Assembly (NCBI RefSeq): GCF_024734665.1
Contig: NZ_CP102931.1
Location: forward strand, 5,516,001 to 5,580,000
Source: Variovorax paradoxus
GTDB lineage: Bacteria > Pseudomonadota > Gammaproteobacteria > Burkholderiales > Burkholderiaceae_C
Length of the DNA stretch: 64,000 nucleotides
Direction of reading: 5' to 3'
Shown: positions 8,765 through 17,414 of the stretch, one piece after another
How the letters are laid out: each line of letters begins with the position of its first letter
Position numbering within the stretch: the first letter of the stretch is position 1
Notes under the pieces: generated by a model
Databases searched by the model: none
What the model saw: the letters and a program-made list of their open reading frames with translations, nothing else
Told to the model about the DNA's origin: nothing
Translations under genes and position numbers: made by a program

Positions 8765-10192
8765 ATGAACACATCCACCGCCTTCCCCTCGACGCACCCG
8801 CTGCGCATCGTCCGGCACGCCGACGTGCTGGTCACCATGGACGCCGCGCGGCGCGAGATCGCCGATGGCGCGGTGGTGATGCAAGGGCCCGCCATTGCCT
8901 GGGTGGGCGCGACGGCAGAGCTGCCGGCGGCGTACCTCGACGCCCTGCGCAGCGGCCAGGCCGAGGCCATCGACATGCACGGCCATGTGGTGATGCCGGG
9001 CCTGGTCAACACGCACCACCACATGTACCAGAGCCTCACGCGTGCCGTGCCCGAGGCGCAAGACGCCGAGCTGTTCGGCTGGCTCACCAATCTGTACCTG
9101 CTGTGGGCGCGCCTCACGCCCGAGATGATTCGCGTGTCGACGCAGACCGCGATGGCCGAGCTGATGCTCTCCGGCTGCACCACCACCAGCGACCACCTCT
9201 ACCTGTTTCCCAACGGCTCGAAGCTCGACGATTCGATCGAGGCGGCCGATGCGATGGGCATGCGCTTTCACGCGGCGCGCGGCAGCATGAGCGTGGGCCG
9301 CAGCGCAGGCGGCCTGCCGCCCGACGAGGTGGTGGAAACGGAAGAAGCCATCCTGCGCGACAGCGAACGCCTCATCGGCCGCTGGCACGACGCCTCGCGC
9401 CACTCGATGCGCCGCATCGTGCTCGCGCCGTGTTCGCCGTTCTCGGTGTCACGCGACCTGATGCGGCTTTCGGCCGAGCTGGCGCGCGAGCGCGGCGTGT
9501 CGCTGCACACGCACCTGGCCGAGAACGACAACGACGTGGCGTACTCGCGCGAAAAGTTCGGCATGACGCCGGCCGAGTACGCCGAAGACCTGGGCTGGGT
9601 TGGCCGCGACGTGTGGCACGCGCACTGCGTGAAGCTCGACGAAGCCGGCATCGCGCTGTTCGGCCGCACCGGCACGGGTGTGGCGCACTGCCCCTGCTCC
9701 AACATGCGGCTGGCCTCGGGCATTGCGCCCATCGGCGCGATGCGCCGCGCGGGCGTGCCCGTGGGGCTGGGCGTGGACGGCAGCGCGTCGAACGACGGCG
9801 CGCACATGCTGGGCGAAGCACGGCAGGCCATGTTGCTGCAGCGCGTGGGCTACGGCCCGGCGGCGATGACGGCGCGCGAGGCGCTGGAAATTGCCACGCT
9901 GGGCGGCGCGCGCGTGCTGGGGCGCGACGACATCGGCGCCATCGCGCCGGGCATGTCGGCGGACATCGTGGCCTTCGACATGCGCGGCGTGGCGCACGCG
10001 GGCGCGGGGCACGACCCGGTGGCTGCGCTGGTGTTCTGCACGCCGGGTTCGGTGTCGCTGAGCGTGATCAACGGGGCGGTCCGCATCCGCGACGGCGGCT
10101 TTACCGGGCTGGAGCTGGCTCCGCTGCTGGCAAGGCATCGCGACCTTGCGCGCACGCTCTACGACGGCGCGCGACACCCGCACACGGCCTGA
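8765..10192 (+). CDS. 8-oxoguanine deaminase (amidohydrolase family)
   Basis: A 475-residue cytosolic metal-dependent hydrolase predicted to deaminate 8-oxoguanine to urate (EC 3.5.4.32); hydroxyatrazine ethylaminohydrolase is the nearest alternative in the family. Motifs: NTHHHM with the metal-binding histidines after the PGLVN strand, HTHLAEN (third His), HCPCSNMRLASG and the metal Asp in GLGVDGSASND. The ATG at 8765 is 4 bp after the permease stop with GGGAC upstream; an in-frame ATG at 8747 overlaps the permease. Context with the NCS2 permease supports purine salvage and oxidised-guanine breakdown. Confidence 0.85.
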   Translation: MNTSTAFPSTHPLRIVRHADVLVTMDAARREIADGAVVMQGPAIAWVGATAELPAAYLDALRSGQAEAIDMHGHVVMPGLVNTHHHMYQSLTRAVPEAQDAELFGWLTNLYLLWARLTPEMIRVSTQTAMAELMLSGCTTTSDHLYLFPNGSKLDDSIEAADAMGMRFHAARGSMSVGRSAGGLPPDEVVETEEAILRDSERLIGRWHDASRHSMRRIVLAPCSPFSVSRDLMRLSAELARERGVSLHTHLAENDNDVAYSREKFGMTPAEYAEDLGWVGRDVWHAHCVKLDEAGIALFGRTGTGVAHCPCSNMRLASGIAPIGAMRRAGVPVGLGVDGSASNDGAHMLGEARQAMLLQRVGYGPAAMTAREALEIATLGGARVLGRDDIGAIAPGMSADIVAFDMRGVAHAGAGHDPVAALVFCTPGSVSLSVINGAVRIRDGGFTGLELAPLLARHRDLARTLYDGARHPHTA

Positions 10193-10277
10193 GCCCCCGG
10201 GCAGCGCCGGGTGAGCGCCTTCGGGGCCTAGGCACCAACCCTTATTGCCAACGCCAGAGCCCCTCCGCAGAATCCGC

Positions 10278-10309
10278 CCACTGAATAGAACGACCGTTCT
10301 ATTCAGTGG
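10278..10309. promoter_or_regulatory. Perfect 32-bp palindrome (TetR-type operator candidate)
   Basis: Two 15-bp arms, CCACTGAATAGAACG and CGTTCTATTCAGTGG, separated by AC, with no mismatch. The core GAACGACCGTTC resembles operators bound by TetR-family repressors. It sits 52 bp upstream of the lipoxygenase start and lacks a T-tract, which argues against a terminator for the upstream deaminase gene. No TetR gene is in the window. Confidence 0.6.
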
Positions 10310-10360
10310 CCGAGCACGCCATCGGCCTTCCCGAGATTCAAAACAACAGGGAACTCCCCG

Positions 10361-12370
10361 ATGAAGCGCAGAGACATCCTCAAATGGTCCGCCTCGGCGG
10401 GCGGCCTCGGCCTGCTGGCCGGCAAACCCTCCATCGCATCGGCAGCCCTGCCGGTGCTCAAGCCCACGCTGCCGCAGAAGATCGACCCGATCAGCGCCAC
10501 GCTGCGGCGGCTCGAGCTGGTGGGGCGGCAGGCGACTTACCTCTGGACCGAATCGCACATCAACCTGGCCGGCGTGCCGATGGGCGCGGCGGTGCCGGCG
10601 ACCGAACTGCCGGCGCTCGAGCACCAGCTCAAGACCATCGCGAAGGCCCTGGAGGCCGTCACCAATTTCGCGGCCTCGTTCGCCACCAGCGCGCTGGCCT
10701 CGGGCAGCCTGCAGTCGCTCGACAACCTGCGCACGCGCCTGGCCGGCCTGCAGGCCAGCTTCGACCAGCTGCTGGCGGCCAACGGCGGACTGGCGACTCT
10801 GCCGGCAACGGTGCTGAACCTGCTGGGCACGCTCACGGGCACGGCGGGCGACATCGCCACGCAGCTCAAGCAGATTCACCACGACCTGCTGTCGCAAGGC
10901 CCGCTGGGCGCGCTGAACGGACCGAAGACGGTGGCGCAGTACGACGCGCTGTTCGTCACCATCGAGAAGCCGGCCATCTCGCAGCTGCTGCACGACAACG
11001 ACCTGTTCGCTGCCATGCGCGTGTCCGGGCCCAACCCGATGCTGATCCAGCGTGCGACGGCGCTGCCGGCGAAGTTTCCGCTGGGCGACGCACAGTACCG
11101 GCAGGTGATGGGCGCCGGCGACAGCCTTGCCGATGCGGCCGCCTCAGGCCGGCTCTACCTGCTCGACTACGAAGGCCTGGGAGACATGGCGCCGGCTGGC
11201 CCGCAGGTCAAGCCTCTCACGGGCACCGCCTACATCCACGCGCCGCTCGCACTGTTCGCGCGGCCGAAGACCGGCCGCTCGCTGGTGCCGGTCGCGATCC
11301 AGTGCGGGCAAGACCCGACGCTGAGCCCGATCTTCCTGCGCGTGGACGACACCGCCAACGCCGAGGCCTACTGGGCCTGGCAATCGGCCAAGACCGCGGT
11401 GCAGGTGGCTGACTTCAACTACCACGAGATGTTCGTGCACCTGGGCCGCACGCACCTGATGTCGGAGGCCTTCACGATGGCCACGCAGCGCCAGTTCGCG
11501 ACCGCGCATCCGCTGAGCCGGCTGCTGTCGCCGCACCTGGAGGGCGCGATGTTCATCAACGAGTTCGCGACGCTGATCATCATGGCGCCGCTGACCACGG
11601 GCGACGTGATCCTCACCGCGCCCATCGAGACGCTGCAGCAGCAGTGCGGGCGCGACCGGCTGGCCTACGACTTCTACGACCGCATGATGCTGCCCAACGA
11701 CCTGCGCACGCGCGGCGTGGACGACACGGCGGCGCTGCCCGACTACCCGTACCGCGACGACGCGCTGCTGGTGTGGAACGCCATCGCGCAATGGGTCGGC
11801 GACTACGTGGCCACCTACTACCTGAGCGACGCCGACGTGACCGGCGACTACGAGCTCAAGGCCTGGGCCACCGAGCTCGCGACCAGCGGCAAGGTGCACG
11901 GCTTTCGGCCGATCACCACGCGCGCACAGCTCATCGACGTGCTGACCGCGATCATCTTCAACGCCAGCGCGCAGCATGCGGCGGTGAACTTCCCGCAGTA
12001 CTCTGTGATGACCTATGCGCCCTTCAGCGCAGGAGCAGGTGGCGTGCCGGCACCGACGAGCAGTGCGGGCCAGAACGAGGCGAGCTGGTCGCAGATGCTG
12101 CCTTCGCGGCTGGCGGCGCAGGAGCAGATCCTGCTGTTCCACATCCTCGGCGGCGTGTACTACCGACCGCTGGGCGAGTACAAGGACAACGTGTTCCCGC
12201 ATCTGCCGGTGCTGCTCGACCCGGCAATCGCCGGGCAAGGCGGTCCGCTGGAGCGCTTTCGCAACGCGCTCGTAGGCATCGAAGCCACCATCCGCCAGCG
12301 CAACACCACGCGCACGCGGCCCTACGAGCACCTGCTGCCGAGCCGCATCCCTTCGAGCACGAACATCTGA
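10361..12370 (+). CDS. Exported bacterial lipoxygenase
   Basis: A 669-residue iron lipoxygenase that should insert O2 into polyunsaturated fatty acids (arachidonate or linoleate type) to give hydroperoxides. The signal MKRRDILKW with a hydrophobic run and ASA cleavage site looks Tat-dependent, so it acts in the periplasm or outside. Iron ligands are all visible: His360 and His365 in HLGRTHLMSE, His539 and Asn543 in QHAAVNFPQY, and the C-terminal Ile669 that closes the family's coordination sphere. Length matches Pseudomonas LoxA-type enzymes. It stands alone behind a perfect palindrome. Host or plant membrane lipids released nearby by the phospholipases could be substrates; that is inference. 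Confidence 0.92.
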   Translation: MKRRDILKWSASAGGLGLLAGKPSIASAALPVLKPTLPQKIDPISATLRRLELVGRQATYLWTESHINLAGVPMGAAVPATELPALEHQLKTIAKALEAVTNFAASFATSALASGSLQSLDNLRTRLAGLQASFDQLLAANGGLATLPATVLNLLGTLTGTAGDIATQLKQIHHDLLSQGPLGALNGPKTVAQYDALFVTIEKPAISQLLHDNDLFAAMRVSGPNPMLIQRATALPAKFPLGDAQYRQVMGAGDSLADAAASGRLYLLDYEGLGDMAPAGPQVKPLTGTAYIHAPLALFARPKTGRSLVPVAIQCGQDPTLSPIFLRVDDTANAEAYWAWQSAKTAVQVADFNYHEMFVHLGRTHLMSEAFTMATQRQFATAHPLSRLLSPHLEGAMFINEFATLIIMAPLTTGDVILTAPIETLQQQCGRDRLAYDFYDRMMLPNDLRTRGVDDTAALPDYPYRDDALLVWNAIAQWVGDYVATYYLSDADVTGDYELKAWATELATSGKVHGFRPITTRAQLIDVLTAIIFNASAQHAAVNFPQYSVMTYAPFSAGAGGVPAPTSSAGQNEASWSQMLPSRLAAQEQILLFHILGGVYYRPLGEYKDNVFPHLPVLLDPAIAGQGGPLERFRNALVGIEATIRQRNTTRTRPYEHLLPSRIPSSTNI

Positions 12371-12388
12371 AGCAGATGCGGGCGCCGC

Positions 12389-13675
12389 TCAGCGGCGCAT
12401 GGTGTCGAGCTGCGTGACGGGCGCGCTGTCGTTGCCCCACGAGCCGCGCACATAGGTGAGCACGGCCGCGACCTCGGCCGCATCCAGCGTCTGGCCGAAC
12501 GGCGGCATGCCGTAGGGACGCGGATTGCCGGGCGTCGAGGGCAGGAAACCCCCGTGTGCGATCACCTGGATCAGGTTGGTGGGCCGAGCCATGTTGACGG
12601 CGCGGTTGCCTGCGAGCGGCGGATAGGCGCCGGCCGCGCCCTGCCCCTGGTCGCCATGGCAGTAGGCGCAGCGCTGGTCGTAGATCTTCGCGCCGCGCGT
12701 CATCGTGCCGGCATCGCGGCGGATGGGGGCCTTCGCGACAACGGCATCGGCCTCGGGCTTCGGTGCGTCGGGCAGGTCCTTCAGGTAGCTCGCCATGGCC
12801 GTCAGGTCGGCCTCGCTCAGGTACTGCGTGCTGCGGAACACCACGTCGGCCATCGGACCCATGACCGAGCCGCGCGGTGCAACGCCGCTCTTGAGCAGCG
12901 CGACCACGTCGGCCGCGGGCCAATCGGCCACGCCGGCTTCATGCGGATCGTTGAGCGACGGCGCGTACCAGTTCTCGACGGCGATGAGGCCGCCCGAAAG
13001 CCCCAGCTTCGTTTCGGTCGCGCCCAGCGAATTGCGGCTGCCGTGGCAGGCGATGCAATGGCCCAGGCCGTTGACCAGATAGGCACCCCGGTTCCATTCG
13101 GCCGGCTTGCCGGCATTGGCCACGAAGGGCTCGGGCTTGAACGACAGCACGCGCCACACGGCCAGCGCCGCCTGCGTGTCGTAGGGGAAGCGCAGCCGGT
13201 GCGCCTTGTTGGGCTCGGCTGCGGGCGGCACGCTGCGCAGGTAGGCGTAGATCGCGTCCGAATCCTCGCGCGTCACCTGCGTGAAGTTGGGGTACGGAAA
13301 CGCCGGGTACAGCAGCCGCCCGTCCTTGCTGCGGCCGTTGTGCATCGCGCGCCAGAAGTGTGCGCTGCTCCAGCCGCCGATGCCAGCCTTGTCGTCGGGC
13401 GTGAGGTTGCTCGAATAGATGGTGCCGAAGGGCGTCTCTATCGGCAGGCCGCCCGCATAGGGCTGGCCACCGCGCGTGGTGTGGCAGCCCGCGCAGTTGC
13501 CGGCCAGCGCGAGGTAGCGTCCGCGCTCGATGAGCTGCGGCGTAGCGGTGAAGGCTTCGGCTTGCGCGGGCAGCGGGTCTTCGCCGCGCAGGTTCATGGC
13601 CACAATGCCGCCGGCGGCGGCTGCGCCGAGCACGATCAGCATCAGCAGCGTCCAGACCAGGTGTCGGAGTTTCAT
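12389..13675 (-). CDS. Triheme membrane-anchored cytochrome c
   Basis: A 428-residue protein with an N-terminal membrane anchor (residues 6-26) and three CxxCH heme sites: CAGCH (61-65), CIACH (207-211) and CAYCH (336-340). Size and spacing match the cytochrome c subunit of periplasmic membrane dehydrogenases (gluconate/alcohol dehydrogenase type), which passes electrons to the respiratory chain. No dehydrogenase large subunit lies next to it, so its donor must be elsewhere. It starts 13 bp after the c4-like cytochrome gene and is last in the three-gene operon. Confidence 0.88.
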   Translation of the reverse strand: MKLRHLVWTLLMLIVLGAAAAGGIVAMNLRGEDPLPAQAEAFTATPQLIERGRYLALAGNCAGCHTTRGGQPYAGGLPIETPFGTIYSSNLTPDDKAGIGGWSSAHFWRAMHNGRSKDGRLLYPAFPYPNFTQVTREDSDAIYAYLRSVPPAAEPNKAHRLRFPYDTQAALAVWRVLSFKPEPFVANAGKPAEWNRGAYLVNGLGHCIACHGSRNSLGATETKLGLSGGLIAVENWYAPSLNDPHEAGVADWPAADVVALLKSGVAPRGSVMGPMADVVFRSTQYLSEADLTAMASYLKDLPDAPKPEADAVVAKAPIRRDAGTMTRGAKIYDQRCAYCHGDQGQGAAGAYPPLAGNRAVNMARPTNLIQVIAHGGFLPSTPGNPRPYGMPPFGQTLDAAEVAAVLTYVRGSWGNDSAPVTQLDTMRR

Positions 13676-13688
13676 GGGCGCGACTCCG

Positions 13689-14396
13689 TCACTTCGGCAT
13701 GCCGCCGCAGGTCACGGGCAGCGGCGCGGGGAGCGAGGCCGCGGGCTTCGTGTCGGCCGGCATCGGCTGCACGGCGAGCCAGCTCGCGACGGCGTTGATG
13801 TCGGCGGTGCTCATGCGCCGGCCGATGTCGGCCATGCAGTCGGGCGGCAGTGCATGCCGCTCGCTCGTGAGCCATGCGCCGAGCTGCGACGACACATACA
13901 GCCGCGGCAGCCCCAGCAGCCCCGGAATGGCCGGCTGCACGCCCGTGAGCGCCGCGCCGTGGCACTGCACGCAGGCGGGTATGCCGCGCGCGGCATCGCC
14001 TTCGCGCACGAGCTGGCGGCCGCGCTGAAGCTGTTCGGGCGTCGCGTCGCTGGTGGGAGAAATCGGCGGGTAAGGGAGCTGCAGCCCGGCGAAGTATTCG
14101 GCCATCTCGCGCAGGTACGCATCCGACAGGTGCTGCACCATGTACGCCATGTCGCTGTTGAAGCGCCGGCCGTCCCTGAAGCTCACGAGCTGGTTGAACA
14201 GGTAGCCGGCCGGCTTGCCCGCCAGCCGCGGAAAGTAGCCGGCGTTGGTGGTCGCGCCCTCACGGCCGTGGCAGGCGATGCAGGCGGCCACGCGCTGCTC
14301 GATGGTGTCGGGCACCGTGGCCGGCGTCGCGGCACCCGCCATGCCCTGCACGGCGAGCAGCAGCCCGGCAACGGCGAGGCGGATGCGCAGCTTCAT
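13689..14396 (-). CDS. Diheme c4-type cytochrome
   Basis: A 235-residue periplasmic cytochrome with a Sec signal (MKLRIRLAVAGLLLAVQGMA, cleavage near AGA-A) and two heme motifs, CIACH (39-43) and CVQCH (142-146), in the two-domain arrangement of cytochrome c4. It is an electron carrier, probably between the triheme cytochrome and a terminal oxidase or reductase. Its ATG overlaps the stop of the DUF2970 gene by 4 bp (ATGA), implying translational coupling. Confidence 0.87.
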   Translation of the reverse strand: MKLRIRLAVAGLLLAVQGMAGAATPATVPDTIEQRVAACIACHGREGATTNAGYFPRLAGKPAGYLFNQLVSFRDGRRFNSDMAYMVQHLSDAYLREMAEYFAGLQLPYPPISPTSDATPEQLQRGRQLVREGDAARGIPACVQCHGAALTGVQPAIPGLLGLPRLYVSSQLGAWLTSERHALPPDCMADIGRRMSTADINAVASWLAVQPMPADTKPAASLPAPLPVTCGGMPK

Positions 14397-14581
14397 GTGC
14401 CGGCAGCGTAGTGCGCCAGTGCCAGCAGCCCCGCGATCAGCAGCAGCACCATCACGAACGCCACGCCTATCAGCGGCAGGATGCCGACTTGCGCGGTCCG
14501 CTTGTCGGCGTCGGCGCGGCGGCCGCCCAGCCCGATGAAACTCCAGAGAACGGCGCGCACCGCGCGCATGAGATTCGACAT
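14393..14581 (-). CDS. DUF2970 small membrane protein
   Basis: A 62-residue protein. The cytosolic part RAVLWSFIGLGGRRADADK is the hallmark of DUF2970, followed by a single C-terminal membrane helix (about residues 33-57). DUF2970 proteins are often encoded beside cytochrome or oxidase genes; no biochemical role is known to me. The ATG at 14581 starts the conserved domain; the frame stays open further upstream but that stretch crosses the divergent MocR promoter and looks non-coding. First gene of the cytochrome operon. Confidence 0.75.
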   Translation of the reverse strand: MSNLMRAVRAVLWSFIGLGGRRADADKRTAQVGILPLIGVAFVMVLLLIAGLLALAHYAAGT

Positions 14582-14619
14582 GGGGTCGAGTGTGGACCAG
14601 GCAGGCCAGAAAAAACAGA

Positions 14620-14650
14620 TGCAGATCCGCACCAATTGACCGGTGCAGAT
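14620..14650. promoter_or_regulatory. Direct repeat TGCAGAT x2 in DUF2970/MocR intergenic region
   Basis: TGCAGAT occurs at 14620-14626 and 14644-14650, 24 bp apart start to start, and between them GCACC/GGTGC forms a small inverted repeat. MocR/GabR-type regulators commonly bind direct repeats next to their own gene, so this may be the operator of the gene starting at 14681. The intergenic space is 99 bp and also serves the leftward cytochrome operon. Confidence 0.4.
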
Positions 14651-14680
14651 AAAGTGCTGCCGAATGAAGAACCCCCTGCG

Positions 14681-16108
14681 ATGAAGCCGATGAAAAGGTA
14701 TGAAGCCCTGGCCGCCGACATCGAGGCCTCGATCCGCAGCGGCACCCTGAAGACCGGCGACCGCCTGCCCTCGGTGCGCCACACCGGGCAGAGCCGCGGG
14801 GTCAGCGCATCAACCGTGTTCCAGGCCTACTACCTGCTGGAGGCGCGCGGGCTGGTGCGCGCACGCGACCGCTCGGGCTATTACGTGACCGGCGGCGGCC
14901 TGCGCGATGCGCCGCCCGAGTCCACCCACACCTCACGCCCGGCAGACGGGCCGCTGTCGCTCGATGTGAGCGACAAGGTGTTCGACATCCTCGAGGCCAG
15001 CATGTCGCGCAAGGTCGTGCCCTTCGGCTCGGCCTTTCCGAGCCCCCTGCTGTTTCCGCTGGCGCGGCTCGGGCAATTCATGGCCGCAAGCGCCAAGTCG
15101 CTCGACCCATGGAGCACGGTGGACGACCTCACGCCCGGCAGCGCGGCGCTGCGCCGGCAGATCGCGCTGCGCTACCTGGCTGACGGCATGCCGGTGCCGG
15201 CTGACGAGATCGTCATTACCAACGGCGCGCTCGAAGCGCTCAACCTCTGCCTCGCGGCGGTCACGCGGCCGGGCGACGCGGTGATCGTCGAGTCGCCCAC
15301 CTTCTACGCGGCGCTGCAGGCGCTGGAGCGCATGGGCCTGCGGGCCATCGAGGTGCCGACGCATCCGGGCGAAGGCATCGACCTCGAAGCGCTGGAGCTG
15401 GCCATCGCGGCGCACAAACCCACCGCGTGCTGGCTCATGACCACATTCCAGAACCCGCTCGGCAGCCTGATGCCCGATGCGAAGAAGAAGGCGCTGGTGG
15501 AGCTGCTCGCGCGGCACGAACTGCCTCTGATCGAGGACGACGTGTACGCAGAGCTCTACTTCGGCGAGCGCCGTCCCGCGCCGGCCAAGGCCTTCGACAC
15601 GCAGGGGCTGGTGCTGCACTGCTCTTCGTTCTCGAAGTGCCTGGCGCCCGGCTATCGCATCGGCTGGACCTCGGCCGGACGTTTCGCGCGCAAGGTCGCA
15701 CGGCAGAAGCTCACGACCACGCTCAGCACTTCGGCGCCAGCGCAGCTCGCGCTCGCGGGTTACCTCGAAAAGGGCGGGCTCGACAAACACCTGCGCAAGC
15801 TGCGGCAGACGCTGGCGATGCAGCAGGCCACCTTCGCGCAGGCCGTGGGCCATTACTTTCCGCCGGGCACGCACGCGACGCGACCGCTGGGTGGGTACTT
15901 CCTGTGGGTCGAGCTGCCTGCGCGGGCGAACGCTCTGGAGATTCACCGCAAGGCGCTGGAGCTGGGCATCAGCGTCGCGCCCGGTCCGATCTTCTCGGCC
16001 ACGCGCGCCTTCACCAACTGCCTGCGGCTGAACTACGGCCATCCGTGGAGCACGCTCAGCGAGCAGGCAATGCAGACACTCGGCCGCCTGGCTGCCGAAG
16101 CGTCCTGA
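14681..16108 (+). CDS. MocR-type regulator (GntR HTH fused to class I aminotransferase fold)
   Basis: A 475-residue fusion protein. Residues 5-75 form a GntR-type winged helix (LKTGDRLPSVRHTG, SASTVFQAYYLLEARGLVRA). Residues about 110-470 are a fold-type I PLP domain with TNGALEALNLCLAAV, the Asn-Pro segment FQNPLGSLMPDA, IEDDVYAEL and the PLP-lysine region SSFSKCLAPGYRIGW. Such proteins usually sense amines or PLP and activate or repress neighbouring genes rather than transaminate. ATG 14681 (MKPMKRYEAL) is preferred; ATG 14690 is also possible. The convergent MFS gene overlaps its 3' end by 53 bp. A target could be that transporter. Confidence 0.87.
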   Translation: MKPMKRYEALAADIEASIRSGTLKTGDRLPSVRHTGQSRGVSASTVFQAYYLLEARGLVRARDRSGYYVTGGGLRDAPPESTHTSRPADGPLSLDVSDKVFDILEASMSRKVVPFGSAFPSPLLFPLARLGQFMAASAKSLDPWSTVDDLTPGSAALRRQIALRYLADGMPVPADEIVITNGALEALNLCLAAVTRPGDAVIVESPTFYAALQALERMGLRAIEVPTHPGEGIDLEALELAIAAHKPTACWLMTTFQNPLGSLMPDAKKKALVELLARHELPLIEDDVYAELYFGERRPAPAKAFDTQGLVLHCSSFSKCLAPGYRIGWTSAGRFARKVARQKLTTTLSTSAPAQLALAGYLEKGGLDKHLRKLRQTLAMQQATFAQAVGHYFPPGTHATRPLGGYFLWVELPARANALEIHRKALELGISVAPGPIFSATRAFTNCLRLNYGHPWSTLSEQAMQTLGRLAAEAS

Positions 16109-17321
16109 ACAGCAGGAAGGCCGCGATGCTCACGTTCACCAGGTTCCAGCCGATGCCGTTCAGAAAGGCCGCGTGGTAGCTGCCCGTGAGGTCGAACACC
16201 TTGCCCGACATCCACCCGCCCAGCGCCATGCCGAACAGCGTGAACATCAGCACCGTGCCCACGCGCGCCCCCGCCTCCTTCGGCGGAAAGTGCTCGCGCA
16301 CGATGATCGCGTACGACGGCACGATGCCGCCCTGGAACAGCCCGAACAGCGCCGAGATCACGTAGAGCGGCACCAGCCCGTCGAAGGGCAAAAACAGCAG
16401 CAGCGCCACGCACTGCAGCAAGCCGCCCAGCAGCAGCGTGCGCAGCCCGCCGATGCGGTCGCAGATGGCGCCCGACGCCAGCCGGCTCACGATGCCGAAG
16501 CCCAGCATCAGCGACAGCATCATCGCGCCCTGCGCCGGCCCGTAGCCCAGGTCACCGCAGTAGGCCACGATGTGCACCTGCGGCATCGCCATCGCCACGC
16601 AGCAGGCCACGCCGGCAACGCACAGCAGGCTCTGCGCCGCACCCATGCTCAGGCCAAAGGGGCGCGTCATGTCGCGCACCGCGGCCCTGTTCGAAGCGTT
16701 GGCGGGCGGTACATCGGCCAGCGCGGGCGGCCGCGCGCGGAAGAACAGGGCGAGCAGCGCCATCGTCAGGCCGCAGAAGATGCCCATGCCGATGTAGGTC
16801 TGGCGCCAGCCTACCGTCTCGACGAAGTGCTGCGCGATCGGCGGCCACACCGCGCCCGCCAGATAGTTGCCGCTCGCGCACACCGCCACCGCGATGCCGC
16901 GCCGCTTGACGAACCACAGCGAGGTGTCGGCCACCAGCGGCGCAAAAGCCACGGAGCTGCCGAGCAGGCCGACCAGCAGCGCCTGCGCGATGGTGAATGA
17001 CTCGATACCGCCCGAGAGGCCAGTCGCGATGTACCCCGCGCCGAGAAACACCGAGCCCATCAGCAGCGGCCGCATCACGCCGACACGGTCGGCCAGCTTG
17101 CCCATCAGCACGCCGCCGAAGCCGAAGCCCAGCATCAGCAGCGTGTAGGGCAGCGAGGCATCTGCGCGCGCGACGCCGAACTCGGCCTGCACCGCGGGCA
17201 GCATCACCGACACCACGTACATGCCGCTGCTGCCGACCGTCATGACCAGCAGCGTGAGGCCCAGGCGCACCATGGCGTAGCGTGAATCCGCCTGATGGGC
17301 GGTTGTCTCGTTTGTCTTCAT
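16056..17321 (-). CDS. MFS transporter
   Basis: A 421-residue major facilitator with about 12 hydrophobic segments and the MFS loop motif GKLADRVGVMRPLL between helices 2 and 3. The related second-half loop (ICDRIGGLRTLLLGG) is present. The start ATG at 17321 (MKTNETTAHQ) precedes a short polar N-terminus and first helix; the open frame upstream is not needed. Its last 18 codons overlap the 3' end of the convergent MocR gene. Substrate unknown; oxalate/formate- or organic acid-type carriers are similar in length. Confidence 0.82.
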   Translation of the reverse strand: MKTNETTAHQADSRYAMVRLGLTLLVMTVGSSGMYVVSVMLPAVQAEFGVARADASLPYTLLMLGFGFGGVLMGKLADRVGVMRPLLMGSVFLGAGYIATGLSGGIESFTIAQALLVGLLGSSVAFAPLVADTSLWFVKRRGIAVAVCASGNYLAGAVWPPIAQHFVETVGWRQTYIGMGIFCGLTMALLALFFRARPPALADVPPANASNRAAVRDMTRPFGLSMGAAQSLLCVAGVACCVAMAMPQVHIVAYCGDLGYGPAQGAMMLSLMLGFGIVSRLASGAICDRIGGLRTLLLGGLLQCVALLLFLPFDGLVPLYVISALFGLFQGGIVPSYAIIVREHFPPKEAGARVGTVLMFTLFGMALGGWMSGKVFDLTGSYHAAFLNGIGWNLVNVSIAAFLLFRTLRQPGGRVSALPAR

Positions 17322-17414
17322 TTTTGTCTCCGCGACGAGGATACCCCGTGACGCGAAAACGCGAGGCACGCGAAGAGCCCGGTCAGGTCGGACGCTGCCT
17401 CTTCTGGCTACAGG

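Noticed and set aside
7324..9186. Long minus frame opposite the purine permease and deaminase
   Set aside because: No recognisable domain, extreme His/Arg content, fully antisense to two well supported genes.
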